Shown here: piece after piece, positions 1 through 10,011 of the stretch | How positions within the stretch are numbered: the stretch's first letter is position 1 | How the letters are laid out: every line of letters begins with the position of its first letter | Notes under the pieces: generated by a model | What the model was told of the DNA's origin: nothing | The model's input: the letters and a program-made list of their open reading frames with translations, nothing else | The model's database searches: none | Made by a program: the position numbers and the translations under genes | NCBI RefSeq assembly: GCF_900115125.1 | Contig: NZ_FOVJ01000002.1 | Span: forward strand, 186,001-250,000 | Reading direction: 5' to 3' | DNA: 64,000 bases | Origin: Nitrosospira briensis | GTDB taxonomy: Bacteria; Pseudomonadota; Gammaproteobacteria; Burkholderiales; Nitrosomonadaceae

Positions 1-411
1 ACCCGGGTGGCCCGTCATGAACGCGATAGTCCATGAACCCTTACGCGGGTATTGCACCAGCAGCGCCTTGCGAAAAGCTTCACCCTGACTGGAGAAAAGC
101 GTGTCACTGACCTGCTTGACGCCATAGTAGATCGATTTCACTACCGGAATGCGCCACAACACGCCCTCCCAGAAAATCACCAGCCGCTGGCCTATGATAT
201 TGGTCGTGAGCAGACCTGTAAGGAAAACAACCAGCAATGTCAGCACTACGCCCATGCCGGGAACATAGATGCCGACCAGGGCTTCGGGATGAAGGCCGGC
301 CGGCAAGAGCAACAGCGACTGGTCCATCGTGCTGATCAGAAATTTCAACGCCCAGGCCGTGATGCCGAGAGGCACCCAAATCAGAAGACCGGTGATGAAA
401 TAGCGTTTCAT
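1..411 (-). CDS. DUF502 family membrane protein, C-terminally cut by window edge
   Basis: The minus-strand frame begins with an ATG at 411 and runs off the window start, so about 137 residues of the N-terminal part are visible. It opens with a hydrophobic segment (about residues 5-27, starting MKRYFITGLLIWVPLG), has a second long hydrophobic stretch around residues 50-72, and then a segment rich in V, K and Y containing PVVKSIYYGVKQV, typical of the DUF502 family. These are two-helix inner-membrane proteins of unknown function. The gene lies 21 nt downstream of the FmdB gene on the same strand; fmdB-DUF502 (usually followed by aspS) is a common proteobacterial order, so an operon is likely. 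Confidence 0.85.
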   Translation of the reverse strand, partial: MKRYFITGLLIWVPLGITAWALKFLISTMDQSLLLLPAGLHPEALVGIYVPGMGVVLTLLVVFLTGLLTTNIIGQRLVIFWEGVLWRIPVVKSIYYGVKQVSDTLFSSQGEAFRKALLVQYPRKGSWTIAFMTGHPG

Positions 412-432
412 GTTAAGCGATATCGCCCTGAT

Positions 433-738
433 TTAGTCAGTGGTGGAAGCAGGGCAAGCGGCGCCGGCCGCCGGCGTGGGCGGTGATGCTGGAGCAGCGG
501 TTTCGCTCTTCGCAGCCGCTGGCGCTTCTGTATTGGCCGCGGATTTCGGCTTCTGGCCATTCTTGAAATCGGTAGCGTACCAACCGCTGCCCTTCAACTG
601 AAAACCCGCGGCGGAGATAAGCTTGGCATAGGCATCACTGCCACATGCGGGACAAGCCGCCACAGGCGCATCATTCACCTTCTGCAAATATTCCTTTTCA
701 AAACCACAGGACCCGCAACGGTATTCATAAATCGGCAT
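433..738 (-). CDS. FmdB-family zinc ribbon protein
   Basis: This 101-residue protein starts MPIYEYRCGSCGFEKE and has two CxxC pairs (C8/C11 and C29/C32), which form the FmdB/CxxC-SSSS zinc ribbon. After about residue 60 it becomes a low-complexity Ala/Pro/Thr tail, as is usual for the family. The role is unproven; FmdB was named as a putative regulator of formamidase in Methylophilus. A good ribosome binding site (GGAGGG) lies just upstream on the minus strand. The DUF502 gene follows on the same strand, which suggests co-transcription. Confidence 0.9.
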   Translation of the reverse strand: MPIYEYRCGSCGFEKEYLQKVNDAPVAACPACGSDAYAKLISAAGFQLKGSGWYATDFKNGQKPKSAANTEAPAAAKSETAAPASPPTPAAGAACPASTTD

Positions 739-960
739 GACAACCCTCCAACAAAGCGGAATTGAAAAAAATGGAATTATACCTCAACCACTTGCTTAAC
801 CGGAAAATATGGGCTACAGGTGGAATTACAAGGTATGGATGCGGCAGGAGCAACAATGATGGCGAGATAGCGGATTTGTAGATTTTATAGATGAGAAAAA
901 ACGTTCTACAGAAACACTGACCGTTGAGTAAAAGCAAATTTAAAATAGGCGGGCGCCTAT

Positions 961-1164
961 TTACGCTGGTAGCTGCACATTCACCGTGTAATCATCCCGG
1001 TTGTGTGAGCGATATGGAGTCTCCTCACAAAACCGAATAAACGCCAGATCTCCAGCTACACTTTCCGAGCTGGCTTCGATATCGTAAGCAGCAAGAATGC
1101 CGCTGAAATTGGGCCCATCATTTATCGACGGCTCAATGGGTGTAATCAGTACTTTGTATCGCAC
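961..1164 (-). CDS. Small hypothetical protein
   Basis: A 67-residue minus-strand frame with a GTG start preceded by a strong Shine-Dalgarno-like stretch (GGGAGGAG). The protein (starting MRYKVLITPIEPSINDG) has a beta-rich first half with several acidic residues and no Cys, membrane segment or signal peptide. I do not recognise a family. It sits alone between fmdB and ychF, a gap of about 680 bases in which nothing else is evident. The strong ribosome binding site is the main reason for listing it; it could be a chance frame. Confidence 0.4.
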   Translation of the reverse strand: MRYKVLITPIEPSINDGPNFSGILAAYDIEASSESVAGDLAFIRFCEETPYRSHNRDDYTVNVQLPA

Positions 1165-1416
1165 AACTCCTCCCTGTCTATCTGCCGTATTAATTCAAGT
1201 ACAACTGTCTGCCCAGCGCTGCAATTACAGTATAGGCAATAATCGGAGGTCTGTGTTTTCACTATCTCCTTACCGAATGGGGCGTATCATTCGACCCATT
1301 TACACCCATTTTTTAAGTTGCCCGCAGAAATCCATGCCATTCGAACGGATCGGCTGATCGATCTGAATACCGTACCGATAGGGCGCTATGAAGCGTGCTG
1401 AGCGGATGGATTTCGA

Positions 1417-2508
1417 TTAGACGTTAAACCGAAAATGCATCACATCCCCGTCCTTGACCACATATTCTTTCCCTTCCAGCCGCATCTTTCCGGCTTCCTT
1501 TGCGCCCTGTTCACCCTTGCAGGCGATGAATTCGTCATACGCAATGACTTCGGCGCGGATGAAGCCTTTCTCGAAATCGGTGTGAATTACTGCAGCCGCC
1601 TGTGGAGCGGTGTCGCCTTTTGATATGGTCCAGGCCCGCACCTCTTTCACGCCTGCAGTGAAATAGGTTTGCAGACCCAGCAGCTGGTAGGCAGCGCGCA
1701 CCAGGCGGTTCAATCCCGGTTCTTCCAGGTTCATGTCAGCGAGGAAAATCTGCTTGTCCTCGTCCGGCATCTCCGCGATTTCAGATTCGAGGGCCGCACA
1801 GATTGCTACTACGGGCGCGCCTTCTCGAGCGGCATATTCTTCCACACGGGCAAGCAGCGGATTATCAGTGAACCCCTTCTCGTCGACGTTGGCAACGTAG
1901 ATAGCCGGTTTGGCGGTCAGCAGGCACAGCGGCTTCAGTAATTGCTGTTGTTCCTTGTCAAGCCCCAGGCTTCTGACGGGTTTCCCCTGGTCGAGGTGCG
2001 CCCGTGTCGCCTCCAGCAGCGCCACGAGCTTGGTTGCGTCCTTATCGCCGGACCTGGCCAGCTTGGTTTCGCGGTGCAGCGACTTTTCCACTGTCGCAAG
2101 GTCGGCCAATGCCAGTTCAGTCTGTATGGTTTCGATATCCGAGACCGGGTCGACTGCGCCGGCGACGTGTACGACGTTATCATTCACAAAGCAGCGAACC
2201 ATGTTGACGATGCCGTCTGTCTCGCGGATGGTGGCAAGAAACTTGTTGCCCAGCCCCTCGCCCTTGGATGCGCCAGCGACAAGACCGGCGATATCAACGA
2301 ACTCGACAATGGCGGGCTGCACCTTTTGCGGCTTGACGATGGCGGAAAGCGCAGCTAAACGCTTATCGGGGACCTCGACTATGCCGACATTGGGCTCGAT
2401 GGTGCAGAAGGGATAATTTTCCGCGGCTATGCCGGCCTTGGTCAGTGCATTGAATAGAGTGGACTTCCCCACGTTGGGCAAGCCAACGATACCGCATTTC
2501 AGGCTCAT
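1417..2508 (-). CDS. ychF: Redox-regulated ATPase YchF (Obg-family)
   Basis: An OLA1/YchF P-loop protein that binds ATP rather than GTP and associates with ribosomes; in other bacteria it affects the oxidative stress response. With the start [16 protein letters not shown] the length is 363 residues, the same as E. coli YchF. A longer frame to 2553 adds 15 residues before the conserved N-terminus and is unlikely. The G1 motif GLPNVGKST, the DIAGLV switch II region and the C-terminal TGS domain ending in [14 protein letters not shown] are all present. It follows pth on the same strand. Confidence 0.97.
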   Translation of the reverse strand: MSLKCGIVGLPNVGKSTLFNALTKAGIAAENYPFCTIEPNVGIVEVPDKRLAALSAIVKPQKVQPAIVEFVDIAGLVAGASKGEGLGNKFLATIRETDGIVNMVRCFVNDNVVHVAGAVDPVSDIETIQTELALADLATVEKSLHRETKLARSGDKDATKLVALLEATRAHLDQGKPVRSLGLDKEQQQLLKPLCLLTAKPAIYVANVDEKGFTDNPLLARVEEYAAREGAPVVAICAALESEIAEMPDEDKQIFLADMNLEEPGLNRLVRAAYQLLGLQTYFTAGVKEVRAWTISKGDTAPQAAAVIHTDFEKGFIRAEVIAYDEFIACKGEQGAKEAGKMRLEGKEYVVKDGDVMHFRFNV

Positions 2509-2606
2509 AAGTTTTTCGAACTGTAAAGATTGGAAGATTTCAGGCCAAATCAATCCTGAAATGTAAAAGATGAGATGAACCGCGGGTCTCTCTCAAGACT
2601 TGCCGT

Positions 2607-3182
2607 TCATTCCTTACTTTTAGTATGTAATTTCATCATCGCCGCCTGGCAATTACCCTCCGCGATCAGCGGCCAGACTTCCAAGCTGCGGTGGATGGCC
2701 TCGTCTATCAGCGCCGCTTCTTCCCTGCGAGGAGGCTGCAATACGTAATTCACCACTGCATTTTTGTCGCCCGGATGACCGATACCGATGCGCAGGCGCC
2801 AAAATTCCCGGGTCGCAAGATGAGCAGCGATGTCCTTCAAGCCATTGTGGCCGCCAAGCCCGCCGTCCAGCTTCAACCTGGAGGTTCCAGGCGGCAAATC
2901 CAGTTCATCATGGATCACAAGGATCTCTTCAGGCTGGATTTTATAAAACCGGCACAAGGCTGCAACCGCCCTCCCGCTGGCGTTCATGTAAGTCTGGGGA
3001 TTGAGCAGCCATAACTCCGAATCTCCCTGTCCGATACGCGCGCACAGGCCATGAAACCGCGCTTCCGCTTTTAATGTGATACGCAATTCGTCAGCGAGAC
3101 GGGATATCCACCAGGCGCCGGCATTATGACGGGTAGCCGCGTATTCCCTACCGGGATTGCCAAGGCCGACGACGAGCTTCAT
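2607..3182 (-). CDS. pth: Peptidyl-tRNA hydrolase
   Basis: Releases peptides from peptidyl-tRNAs that drop off ribosomes, recycling the tRNA. The 191-residue protein starts [20 protein letters not shown], which contains the conserved GLGNPG motif and the catalytic His (RHNAG). The NPQTYMN and GGHNGLKD motifs are also visible. The frame extends 10 residues upstream to 3212, but the family N-terminus supports the inner ATG. It lies between rplY and ychF, as in many betaproteobacteria. Confidence 0.97.
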   Translation of the reverse strand: MKLVVGLGNPGREYAATRHNAGAWWISRLADELRITLKAEARFHGLCARIGQGDSELWLLNPQTYMNASGRAVAALCRFYKIQPEEILVIHDELDLPPGTSRLKLDGGLGGHNGLKDIAAHLATREFWRLRIGIGHPGDKNAVVNYVLQPPRREEAALIDEAIHRSLEVWPLIAEGNCQAAMMKLHTKSKE

Positions 3183-3214
3183 TAGGCTTATCGAAAAGAA
3201 AAAACGCTTCAATT

Positions 3215-3255
3215 AAAAGGAAAAGCCCGCCGGAACAGACAAGACTCCAGCGGGC
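3215..3255 (-). terminator. Rho-independent terminator after rplY
   Basis: Read on the minus strand, a GC-rich inverted repeat (GCCCGC at 3255-3250 pairing with GCGGGC at 3230-3225, extended imperfectly by TGGA/TCCG) is followed by a T-rich stretch TTTTCCTTTT. It would end or attenuate transcription from rplY before pth. Confidence 0.6.
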
Positions 3256-3279
3256 CCACATAAATAACAAACCGCGGTA

Positions 3280-3966
3280 TTATTTCTTCTTTCCTGCGTC
3301 CTTTTTCTCTCCTTCCTTAGCGACGCCTTCTTTCTTCTGTACCGTGGTCGGGATTTCCCCTGCCGCTACTACGGCAGCTGCTTCCTCGGCCGCGACAGCG
3401 CGAGGAATGATGATAGTTGCCACCGGCAAATCATCTCCTTTGGCAAGTGCCGGAACTTCCACACCCTCTGGCAGCTTCAGATCGCTCAAGTGAACGGTAT
3501 TTCCGGCTGCAAGATCGATCAGATCCACTGAAATGAATTCAGGTAGATCCTTGGGCAAACAGGAAACATCCAGTTCGGTAAGCACGTGGCTGACAATACC
3601 GCTTGAAAGCTTCACCCCCGGGCACATCTCCCCGTTTATGAAATGCAGCGGCACTTTCATGTGAACTTTTTTATTCCGGTCGACCCGCTGAAAATCGACA
3701 TGCAATACTTGAAGCTTGAACGGATGCATTTGTATATCGCGCAACAGAACGGGTTCTCTTTGCCCCTCCACATCCATGGAAAGGATAGAAGCATGGAAGG
3801 CTTCCAGCTTGAGCTGATGATAAAGACTGTTATGATCCAGCTCGATGGCTTCCGCAGGATTTTCTCCGCCGTAGATGACTCCCGGCACCTTGCCGGAACC
3901 ACGCAGGCGGCGGCTCGCACCCTTGCCCTGCAATGTGCGCTTTCTCGCGCTGATTTCGATTTGCAT
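3280..3966 (-). CDS. rplY: 50S ribosomal protein L25/general stress protein Ctc
   Basis: A 5S rRNA-binding ribosomal protein of the long (Ctc/TL5) type: 228 residues with an N-terminal L25 beta-barrel (residues about 5-95, starting [20 protein letters not shown]) and a second C-terminal beta domain, ending in a Lys-rich tail (KKDAGKKK). The motif GVIYGG and the VLHVDF strand are characteristic. It sits between prs and pth on the minus strand, the standard prs-rplY-pth arrangement, with a hairpin terminator downstream. Confidence 0.96.
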   Translation of the reverse strand: MQIEISARKRTLQGKGASRRLRGSGKVPGVIYGGENPAEAIELDHNSLYHQLKLEAFHASILSMDVEGQREPVLLRDIQMHPFKLQVLHVDFQRVDRNKKVHMKVPLHFINGEMCPGVKLSSGIVSHVLTELDVSCLPKDLPEFISVDLIDLAAGNTVHLSDLKLPEGVEVPALAKGDDLPVATIIIPRAVAAEEAAAVVAAGEIPTTVQKKEGVAKEGEKKDAGKKK

Positions 3967-4123
3967 CTGCTTTCTCCAAAATGTGGGTCACCCGCGACCA
4001 GGTAACCCGATTAATAAAACTCAAGCCTGTAGATCTCTTCCGAATTATATTGGGGCACAACGGCCTTATCGTCACCGTCCTGTTCTTCTTTATCCCGCGT
4101 ATGTTCGAATCGTTTCGAAACCA

Positions 4124-5074
4124 CTACTCCATGAATAGCGAACTTACCGAATCCTCATTGCTGATCCTCAGCATTGTTTCAGCAAGCAGACTGGCCACGC
4201 TCAGCTGCTGAATACGATCACAGCCCTTGGCGTCTTCTCTCAAGGGAATGGTATCGGTGACCACCAACTTGTCCAGGGCGGAATTCTCGATCCGCTCCAC
4301 TGCCTTGCCTGACAATACCGGGTGAGTGCAATAGGCCAGCACCCGCTCCGCTCCGTGCTCCTTAAGGGCCCTCGCTGCTTCACACAGGGTGTTGGCGGTA
4401 TCCACCATGTCGTCCATGATTACGCAGGTGCGTCCCTCCACCTCGCCGATTATGTTCATCACTTTGGCGACGTTGGCCTTTGGCCGCCGTTTATCTATGA
4501 TTGCAAGATCGCATTCCAGACGTTTCGCCATCTGCCTTGCCCGCACTACCCCGCCTACATCCGGGGAAACCACCACCAGGTTCTGGTAATCGCTTTTCCA
4601 AAGATCCCCCAGCAGGATCGGCATGCTATAGATGTTATCTACCGGAATATCAAAAAAACCCTGAATCTGATCAGAATGCAGATCCATGGTCAACAGCCTG
4701 TCTATCCCTACGCTCGTCAACATATTCGCCACGACTTTGGCGGTAATGGGCACCCGTACCGAGCGAGGCCTGCGATCCTGACGGGCGTAGCCGAAATAAG
4801 GCATCGCCGCCGTAATGCGCCCGGCGGACGCGCGCTTCAGTGCATCGATCAGCACCAGCAGTTCCACCAACGTATCATTGGTAGGCATACAGGTGGATTG
4901 CAAGACGAATATGTCCTTGCCTCGAACATTCTCGAGAATCTCCACCATTACCTCGCCGTCGCTGAAGCGGCCTACAGTCGCACGTCCTATGCGGATATTC
5001 AGATGCCGCACCACGTCCTGCGCCAATTTGGGATTGGCGTTGCCGGTAAAAACCATCAGGCTATCGTAGGCCAT
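4124..5074 (-). CDS. prs: Ribose-phosphate pyrophosphokinase
   Basis: Makes PRPP from ribose-5-phosphate and ATP for purine, pyrimidine, His, Trp and NAD synthesis. The 316-residue protein is full length. The flexible catalytic loop region ([13 protein letters not shown]), the Mg-binding stretch around [12 protein letters not shown] and the PRPP-binding loop [11 protein letters not shown] are intact. It lies downstream of tRNA-Gln and ispE on the same strand, and rplY follows. Confidence 0.97.
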   Translation of the reverse strand: MAYDSLMVFTGNANPKLAQDVVRHLNIRIGRATVGRFSDGEVMVEILENVRGKDIFVLQSTCMPTNDTLVELLVLIDALKRASAGRITAAMPYFGYARQDRRPRSVRVPITAKVVANMLTSVGIDRLLTMDLHSDQIQGFFDIPVDNIYSMPILLGDLWKSDYQNLVVVSPDVGGVVRARQMAKRLECDLAIIDKRRPKANVAKVMNIIGEVEGRTCVIMDDMVDTANTLCEAARALKEHGAERVLAYCTHPVLSGKAVERIENSALDKLVVTDTIPLREDAKGCDRIQQLSVASLLAETMLRISNEDSVSSLFME

Positions 5075-5208
5075 GACCTGGGAGCTTTAAGTTTGAAAAT
5101 CCGAATCGGAACTGAGGGATCAAGTAACACAGCCGAATACAAGCGGATACAACCGATTCATAAAGTACCGGGTTGCCTGGCCAGCCTTGAATTTCAGGAC
5201 CTGAAAAT

Positions 5209-5283
5209 TGGCTGGGGAGGTAGGGATCGAACCTACGAATGCCGGAATCAAAATCCGGTGCCTTACCACTTGGCGACTCCCCA
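5209..5283 (-). tRNA. tRNA-Gln (anticodon TTG)
   Basis: On the minus strand the sequence folds as a 75-nt tRNA. The acceptor stem TGGGGAG pairs with CTCCCCA; the anticodon arm is CCGGA-TTTTGAT-TCCGG with anticodon TTG; the T arm carries GGTTCGATCC. A G discriminator and an encoded CCA end follow. It lies only 4 nt after the ispE stop codon and upstream of prs, as in other betaproteobacteria. Confidence 0.95.
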
Positions 5284-5287
5284 ATTA

Positions 5288-6166
5288 TTATTCCGCAAAA
5301 TCATGCAAGGGATGGCGGTCCAATCCCTGCGCTACAAAACCACTCATATCGGATGGAACCTCGGCAAACGCGGCCCTCGCGGCAGGCTCCGTGTCGAACT
5401 CTGCAAATACACAGGCGCCGGAACCTGTCATGGCCGCCATCCGCGTGTTACCAAGCTGTTTGAGCCATTCGAGATAGCGCGCGACCTCGGGATATGACCG
5501 GCATACCACGGGCTCGAGATCGTTATGCCCGTGCCCCACGTAAAAGGGCGGTATTTTGATCGGAATTGTATTTCGTGTCAATTCCTTACTGGTAAAAACG
5601 TGCGCGGTCGGCACGTGTACGGGAGGTGTCAGGATCAGATACCACGCGGGTGGCAGAACGATAGGCGAAAGTTTCTCACCTATGCCTTCAGCAAAAGCGT
5701 TTTCACCAAAAATGAAGACAGGCACGTCCGCCCCCAGTCCGAGCCCCAGTTTTATCAGTTGGCTCCTTTGCCAGCCTAAACCCCATAAACGGTTGAGCGC
5801 CAGCAATGTCGTGGCGGCATCTGAACTACCGCCTCCCAGTCCGCCTCCCATCGGAATGCGCTTTTCGAGGAAAATATCCACCCCCAGGGAAATGCCGCTT
5901 TCCTGTTGCAGCAGTCTGGCGGCCCGTACGCACAGATCCTTGTCCTCAGGCACGCCGGAAGTGGGCGTATGCAACTTGACAACGCCATCCATCCGTAGCG
6001 CAAAATGGAGCTGATCCGCAAAGTCCACCAATCGAAAAACCGTCTGCAGCAGGTGATAGCCATCTTCCCTTTGTCCGACCACATGCAGGAAGAGGTTAAG
6101 TTTTGCGGGAGCCGGGCAGGTCAGTCGGGTGACCAGACCCGTGCCAGCTTCAAGGATTTCCTGCAT
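5288..6166 (-). CDS. ispE: 4-diphosphocytidyl-2-C-methyl-D-erythritol kinase
   Basis: A GHMP-family kinase of the MEP isoprenoid pathway that phosphorylates CDP-ME at the 2-hydroxyl. At 292 residues it is of usual length. Visible motifs are PAPAKLNLFLHV (substrate lysine), the GHMP ATP loop IPMGGGLGGGSSDAA and the C-terminal MTGSGACVFAEF. Its start overlaps the end of lolB by 17 nt; the tRNA-Gln gene follows closely, so the three are probably transcribed together. Confidence 0.97.
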   Translation of the reverse strand: MQEILEAGTGLVTRLTCPAPAKLNLFLHVVGQREDGYHLLQTVFRLVDFADQLHFALRMDGVVKLHTPTSGVPEDKDLCVRAARLLQQESGISLGVDIFLEKRIPMGGGLGGGSSDAATTLLALNRLWGLGWQRSQLIKLGLGLGADVPVFIFGENAFAEGIGEKLSPIVLPPAWYLILTPPVHVPTAHVFTSKELTRNTIPIKIPPFYVGHGHNDLEPVVCRSYPEVARYLEWLKQLGNTRMAAMTGSGACVFAEFDTEPAARAAFAEVPSDMSGFVAQGLDRHPLHDFAE

Positions 6167-6878
6167 TCCAGGCGTCTATCACAAGTTTTATCTGAAGGCC
6201 GTCGCGTTTGAGGGTCAATAATCTCGGAAGCGCCGTCCCTGATTTTGAAGTCTCTACCGGCACCCTGGCGGAATAAGCCAGATAATCGATTGTCCAGCCG
6301 TCCTGGCGAATAGCCATCACTTGCCCGTCAATATTCATATCCATGGCAGCCGCGGTAGCAGGTGAACTCATGCTTTGCACCCAGTACTGCAAGCCCATGA
6401 GCGGCAAGCGCCATCCCAGCACCTGTTCCGTGAGATTCTCCACATCGGCGGCGTAATAATTCTCTCCCTCCGAAGTCGTCAAAAACACTCCGTCCGGAGT
6501 ACGCTGAATCTGCGCCAAAGTTTGTCCCAATGGGGAAAGCAGAAGTATTTCATCGCCTCTTTCGCGATGATGCCATTGTACTCCACCTGAAAAACTTTCT
6601 TTGCCGCCTTTTACCGACACCCGGCCGATTAACCCGAAATCTGCAGCCTTTGCGTCGACCATCTCGGGAACGGGCTGGGTGACGATGGTGCGAACGACGT
6701 TATTCTCGGGAGCAAGGGCGGCGCAACCTCCAAAAAAAAGTGATGCGCATAAAACAGGAAACCACCAGAAAAAAACAAGGCGGCTTTTTAACGGGAAACA
6801 AGCCCGGCCCTGGGATTGAGATTTAGATTGAGCCGCCATTAGACCAGCATGATCCATGACCTTTCGAAGGTGTTGCAC
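6150..6878 (-). CDS. lolB: Outer-membrane lipoprotein insertion protein LolB
   Basis: LolB accepts lipoproteins from LolA and inserts them into the outer membrane. The protein has a hydrophobic N-terminal segment ending in the lipobox LFFGGC (Cys52 when counted from the GTG at 6878), followed by a roughly 190-residue domain with the LolB pattern (FGLIGRVSVKGG, GGVQWHHR, LGWRLPLMGLQYWV). The exact start is uncertain: GTG at 6878 overlaps the stop of the TPR gene, while ATG codons at 6857 and 6839 also leave a good lipoprotein signal. It overlaps ispE at its 3' end. Confidence 0.88.
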   Translation of the reverse strand: MQHLRKVMDHAGLMAAQSKSQSQGRACFPLKSRLVFFWWFPVLCASLFFGGCAALAPENNVVRTIVTQPVPEMVDAKAADFGLIGRVSVKGGKESFSGGVQWHHRERGDEILLLSPLGQTLAQIQRTPDGVFLTTSEGENYYAADVENLTEQVLGWRLPLMGLQYWVQSMSSPATAAAMDMNIDGQVMAIRQDGWTIDYLAYSARVPVETSKSGTALPRLLTLKRDGLQIKLVIDAWNAGNP

Positions 6879-8596
6879 TACTTCATGAATTTCTTCATCG
6901 TGCCCAGCAACACCTCATTATCCGGATGATTCTTGAGCGTGGTCTGCCAAACGTCTTTCGCCTCTTCCCTTGTTCCCTGCACCCACAGAACTTCACCCAG
7001 GTGAGCCGCAATTTCCGGATCGGGGTTAAGGCCGAACGCCTGCCGCAGGTAGCTTAGCCCCTGATTGAGATTACCCATCCGGTAATGCACCCACCCCAGG
7101 CTGTCCATGATGTAGGGATCATTGGGGGAAAGTTCGATCGCTTTTTCGATGAGTTCCAGTGCTTCCGGAAGCCGATCGCTGTGCTCCGCCAGACCGTAGC
7201 CGAGCGCGTTATAAGCATGGGCATGGTCCGGCCTCAGCTGAATCAGCTTGCGCAAGTCCTGTTCCATGATGTCCGATTTGCCGATTTTTTCTGCCGCCAA
7301 GGCCCGGTCATAGAGCAGATCGGGATAGTCGGGAAGCTTTTTAAGGGCGTCACTCAGCAACTGGAAGGCTTTCTTGTAGTCCCCGGCCTCGCGCAGCAAT
7401 TGCGCCTCGGCAACTGCCAACTGTGCACGTTGCTGATCATTCGTGATCGGCAGTTGGTGCAAGTGCTGGAGGCCTTCGTCCATCTTGCCCGTTTTGCTCA
7501 GCAGGAGGGCGTATTTTATTTGAGCGGGAATATATTGAGTGCCGCTCGTCACTGAGCGGTACCATTCCATCGCCTCGTCAATTTGCTGCGTTTTCTCATT
7601 GATGCCGCCGAGATAAAAACGCACCATGCCGGGATCTCTGTAACCCAATTCCAGGGCTTTCCTGAAATATGACTCGGCCGACTCGTATTCCTTTAGTTCC
7701 ATGGACAGCAAACCCACCGCTACCGCGACGTCGGCATTGCCAGGATTCTCCTCCAGCAATTGCTGGAACTGCTCTCGTGCCTTGCCATAGTCTTTTTCGG
7801 CGAGCAATAACCGGGCATAGGTAATTCGTGTATCGTTTGCCTTGGGATAAGTTCTCAGATAGTCTTCAAAGTACTCAAGGGCGCTCGCATTGGACATACG
7901 CGCCAGTATTCGCCCCTGGTAAATTGCCGCCATCTCCCACTCGGGACGAAGCGCCAGCGCCTGTTTCATTTCTGCCAAAGCGACATCGAATTGCTCGGCA
8001 AACCATGCTGCCTGGGACACGGCGAAATGCGCTTCCGGGAGCTCGGGATAGGGTTGAGCGAGCTGTTTCACCAATTCAAATGTCGTATTCTTGTTGGCGT
8101 TCCGTACCAGCAAGCTGTTCAATTGCATGAAGGCCTCATCGATATTATCCCCGGCAGAGGCGAGCAACTTCTCGAGATGTGGCCGGGCTTCCTCCAGTTT
8201 GTCAAAATTCACGAGCAGCGCCGCCAGCGTCTGCCGGGCTCCGACCGAATTCGGATCAAGTTCTGCCCAAATGTTCGCCGATTCCAGCGCAGCTGCAGGC
8301 TGACGTGCTTGAAGCGCGATTTCAGTGGCACGCTGGGCGACGCGCGGGTCATGAGTACTTTTTGCAAGCTTGAGATAAGTGCGGACGGCGATGTCCGTAT
8401 CGCCTCGCTGCAGAGCTGTCTCGGCGAGCAGGAAATCGAACAGCATCGGCGGAGTCAAATCCTGACTGGGCAGTTTTGGCTGTCCAGCTCCGATTTTCGC
8501 TACTGGCTTGTCCGCTTTGATATTTGTTTTAGCAGGCAACTGCGAACAGGCAGCAAGAAAAAGCAGCGGCAGTGCGCCAGCAATTTTAAGACTCAT
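6878..8596 (-). CDS. Tetratricopeptide repeat lipoprotein
   Basis: A 572-residue predicted lipoprotein: signal MSLKIAGALPLLFLAAC with lipobox Cys17, then many 34-residue TPR motifs through to the C-terminus (for example AHAYNALGYGLAEHSDRLPEA, a canonical TPR helix pair near residue 450). TPR arrays bind proteins, so a scaffold role in the cell envelope is likely; no catalytic domain is seen. It is immediately upstream of lolB with overlapping stop and start (TAGTG), suggesting co-translation and a link to lipoprotein or envelope assembly. Confidence 0.85.
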   Translation of the reverse strand: MSLKIAGALPLLFLAACSQLPAKTNIKADKPVAKIGAGQPKLPSQDLTPPMLFDFLLAETALQRGDTDIAVRTYLKLAKSTHDPRVAQRATEIALQARQPAAALESANIWAELDPNSVGARQTLAALLVNFDKLEEARPHLEKLLASAGDNIDEAFMQLNSLLVRNANKNTTFELVKQLAQPYPELPEAHFAVSQAAWFAEQFDVALAEMKQALALRPEWEMAAIYQGRILARMSNASALEYFEDYLRTYPKANDTRITYARLLLAEKDYGKAREQFQQLLEENPGNADVAVAVGLLSMELKEYESAESYFRKALELGYRDPGMVRFYLGGINEKTQQIDEAMEWYRSVTSGTQYIPAQIKYALLLSKTGKMDEGLQHLHQLPITNDQQRAQLAVAEAQLLREAGDYKKAFQLLSDALKKLPDYPDLLYDRALAAEKIGKSDIMEQDLRKLIQLRPDHAHAYNALGYGLAEHSDRLPEALELIEKAIELSPNDPYIMDSLGWVHYRMGNLNQGLSYLRQAFGLNPDPEIAAHLGEVLWVQGTREEAKDVWQTTLKNHPDNEVLLGTMKKFMK

Positions 8597-8845
8597 GGAA
8601 AAATCCAGAAAAGGTTCGAGAAAGACTATAAATGGCGGGGTTGTTCTTCAAGACAGTCCACATATTAGGTATATTTTACGCTTATCACAAGTGGACATCT
8701 TAATCATGGCACTGCAAACCTTCCTTGAAGGAGTTCTGCAAGCCTGAGCGCCGGATGCGCTCCCTTAATGAATGCAGAAACGTAAAGGGAGGCGATACAA
8801 GGAGTGATTTGGTAATTCGAACTATCGTGCCCTTCGGGGGGCTGC

Positions 8846-9592
8846 ATGATGGCTGAACGAAATGCGTCCATGGCCATTTCGGCTCGCGGCCTTTGCCGCT
8901 GTTTTGGCACCCGTGCGGCAGTGCATGACGTCAACCTGGAACTGAGGCGAGGTGAAGTTCTGGGATTTCTCGGCCCTAATGGCGCCGGCAAAACGACAAT
9001 CATGCGCATGCTCACCGGTAATTTAACCCCCAGCTCCGGCACAGTTGAGATCTGTGGTATAGATTTGCTGGGCAAGCCGCGCGAGGCCAAGGCATGCATC
9101 GGGTATCTGCCCGAGATACCGCCACTCTACCGGGAATTAACAGTAAACGAATACTTGCGGTTTGCCGCCCGGCTTCATCGAGTCCATAGCGCAAAAATTC
9201 ACTCCGCTTTAGCGAAGGTCACGCAACGCTGCGGGCTGAGCAGTACCGGGGACCGGTTGATCGGTTCGCTGTCCAAGGGCTATCAGCAACGGGTGGGAAT
9301 CGCCCAGGCGATCATTCATGATCCTGAGGTCATCATACTCGATGAGCCGACGGCAGGCCTTGATCCTAACCAGATACGGGAAATCCGCACTCTCATTCGC
9401 GACCTCGCCGCGGAGCGCAGCGTCATCCTATCCACCCACATCCTGTCCGAGGTTGACAACGTATGCGACCGGGTGCAAATCGTGCATGAGGGGCGAACGG
9501 TACTGGATGAGTACATGGAAAGACTGAAGCAGAAAGGAACAAACCTCGAGGAATCATTTGCGCATTTCACCAAGAATCACGCAACTTCTTGA
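8846..9592 (+). CDS. ABC transporter ATP-binding protein (gliding/GldA-like)
   Basis: A 248-residue ABC ATPase with Walker A GPNGAGKTT, signature SLSKGYQQRVGIAQ, Walker B VIILDEPTAGLDP and the H-loop STHILSEV. Adjacent ATG codons at 8846 and 8849 follow a G-rich Shine-Dalgarno region. In related bacteria this type of ATPase is encoded directly beside an ABC-2 permease and a GldG-like protein; here the permease begins 1.1 kb downstream, after two small unrelated genes. The substrate is unknown. Confidence 0.93.
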   Translation: MMAERNASMAISARGLCRCFGTRAAVHDVNLELRRGEVLGFLGPNGAGKTTIMRMLTGNLTPSSGTVEICGIDLLGKPREAKACIGYLPEIPPLYRELTVNEYLRFAARLHRVHSAKIHSALAKVTQRCGLSSTGDRLIGSLSKGYQQRVGIAQAIIHDPEVIILDEPTAGLDPNQIREIRTLIRDLAAERSVILSTHILSEVDNVCDRVQIVHEGRTVLDEYMERLKQKGTNLEESFAHFTKNHATS

Positions 9593-9801
9593 ACAGCTCG
9601 ATATGGCTTGGCATGCCACACCGTGAATCTCCAGCAGGAGAAATGCTCATTTCCTGCTTCGCGGAAGCTAGACTGTGCTCTACCGAACAGTGGGAGCAGC
9701 TAAAATGCTTTAACCTGTTTCCGTCGTCGTTTTAACGCCTCAACATCTAATTGGGATACCGAAGACGGCGGTTGAACGTAAGTTCTTACCAGGAGATGAT
9801 T

Positions 9802-9987
9802 ATGAATAAAGATCAGGTGAAAGGAACCGCGAAAGACGTCGCAGGAAAAGTTCAGGAAGAGGCCGGCAGGGCGGCAGGAAACAAGGAACATGAAGCCAAA
9901 GGGCTCGGCAAGCAAGTCTCCGGCAAAGCCCAAAAGAAATACGGAGATGCCAAGGAAGCCGTAAAGGACGCAGCCGACAAGCTGTAA
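9802..9987 (+). CDS. CsbD family stress-response protein
   Basis: A 61-residue highly charged, Gly/Ala/Lys-rich protein starting MNKDQVKGTAKDVAGKVQEE, typical of the CsbD family of small, largely helical proteins often induced by general stress. No enzymatic role is known. The start is fixed by a clear AGGAG 6 nt upstream of ATG 9802; a longer frame to 9751 lacks such a site. A strong terminator follows at 10012, so it is a single-gene unit placed inside the ABC/GldG gene set. Confidence 0.9.
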   Translation: MNKDQVKGTAKDVAGKVQEEAGRAAGNKEHEAKGLGKQVSGKAQKKYGDAKEAVKDAADKL

Positions 9988-10011
9988 GCTTCAGGTTCCG
10001 ATATTCCCTCC

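Noticed and set aside
8655-8697. GTCCACA...AGTGGACA partial inverted repeat between the TPR and ABC genes
   Set aside because: The arms are short and spaced by more than 25 bases, with no evidence of an operator or terminator.
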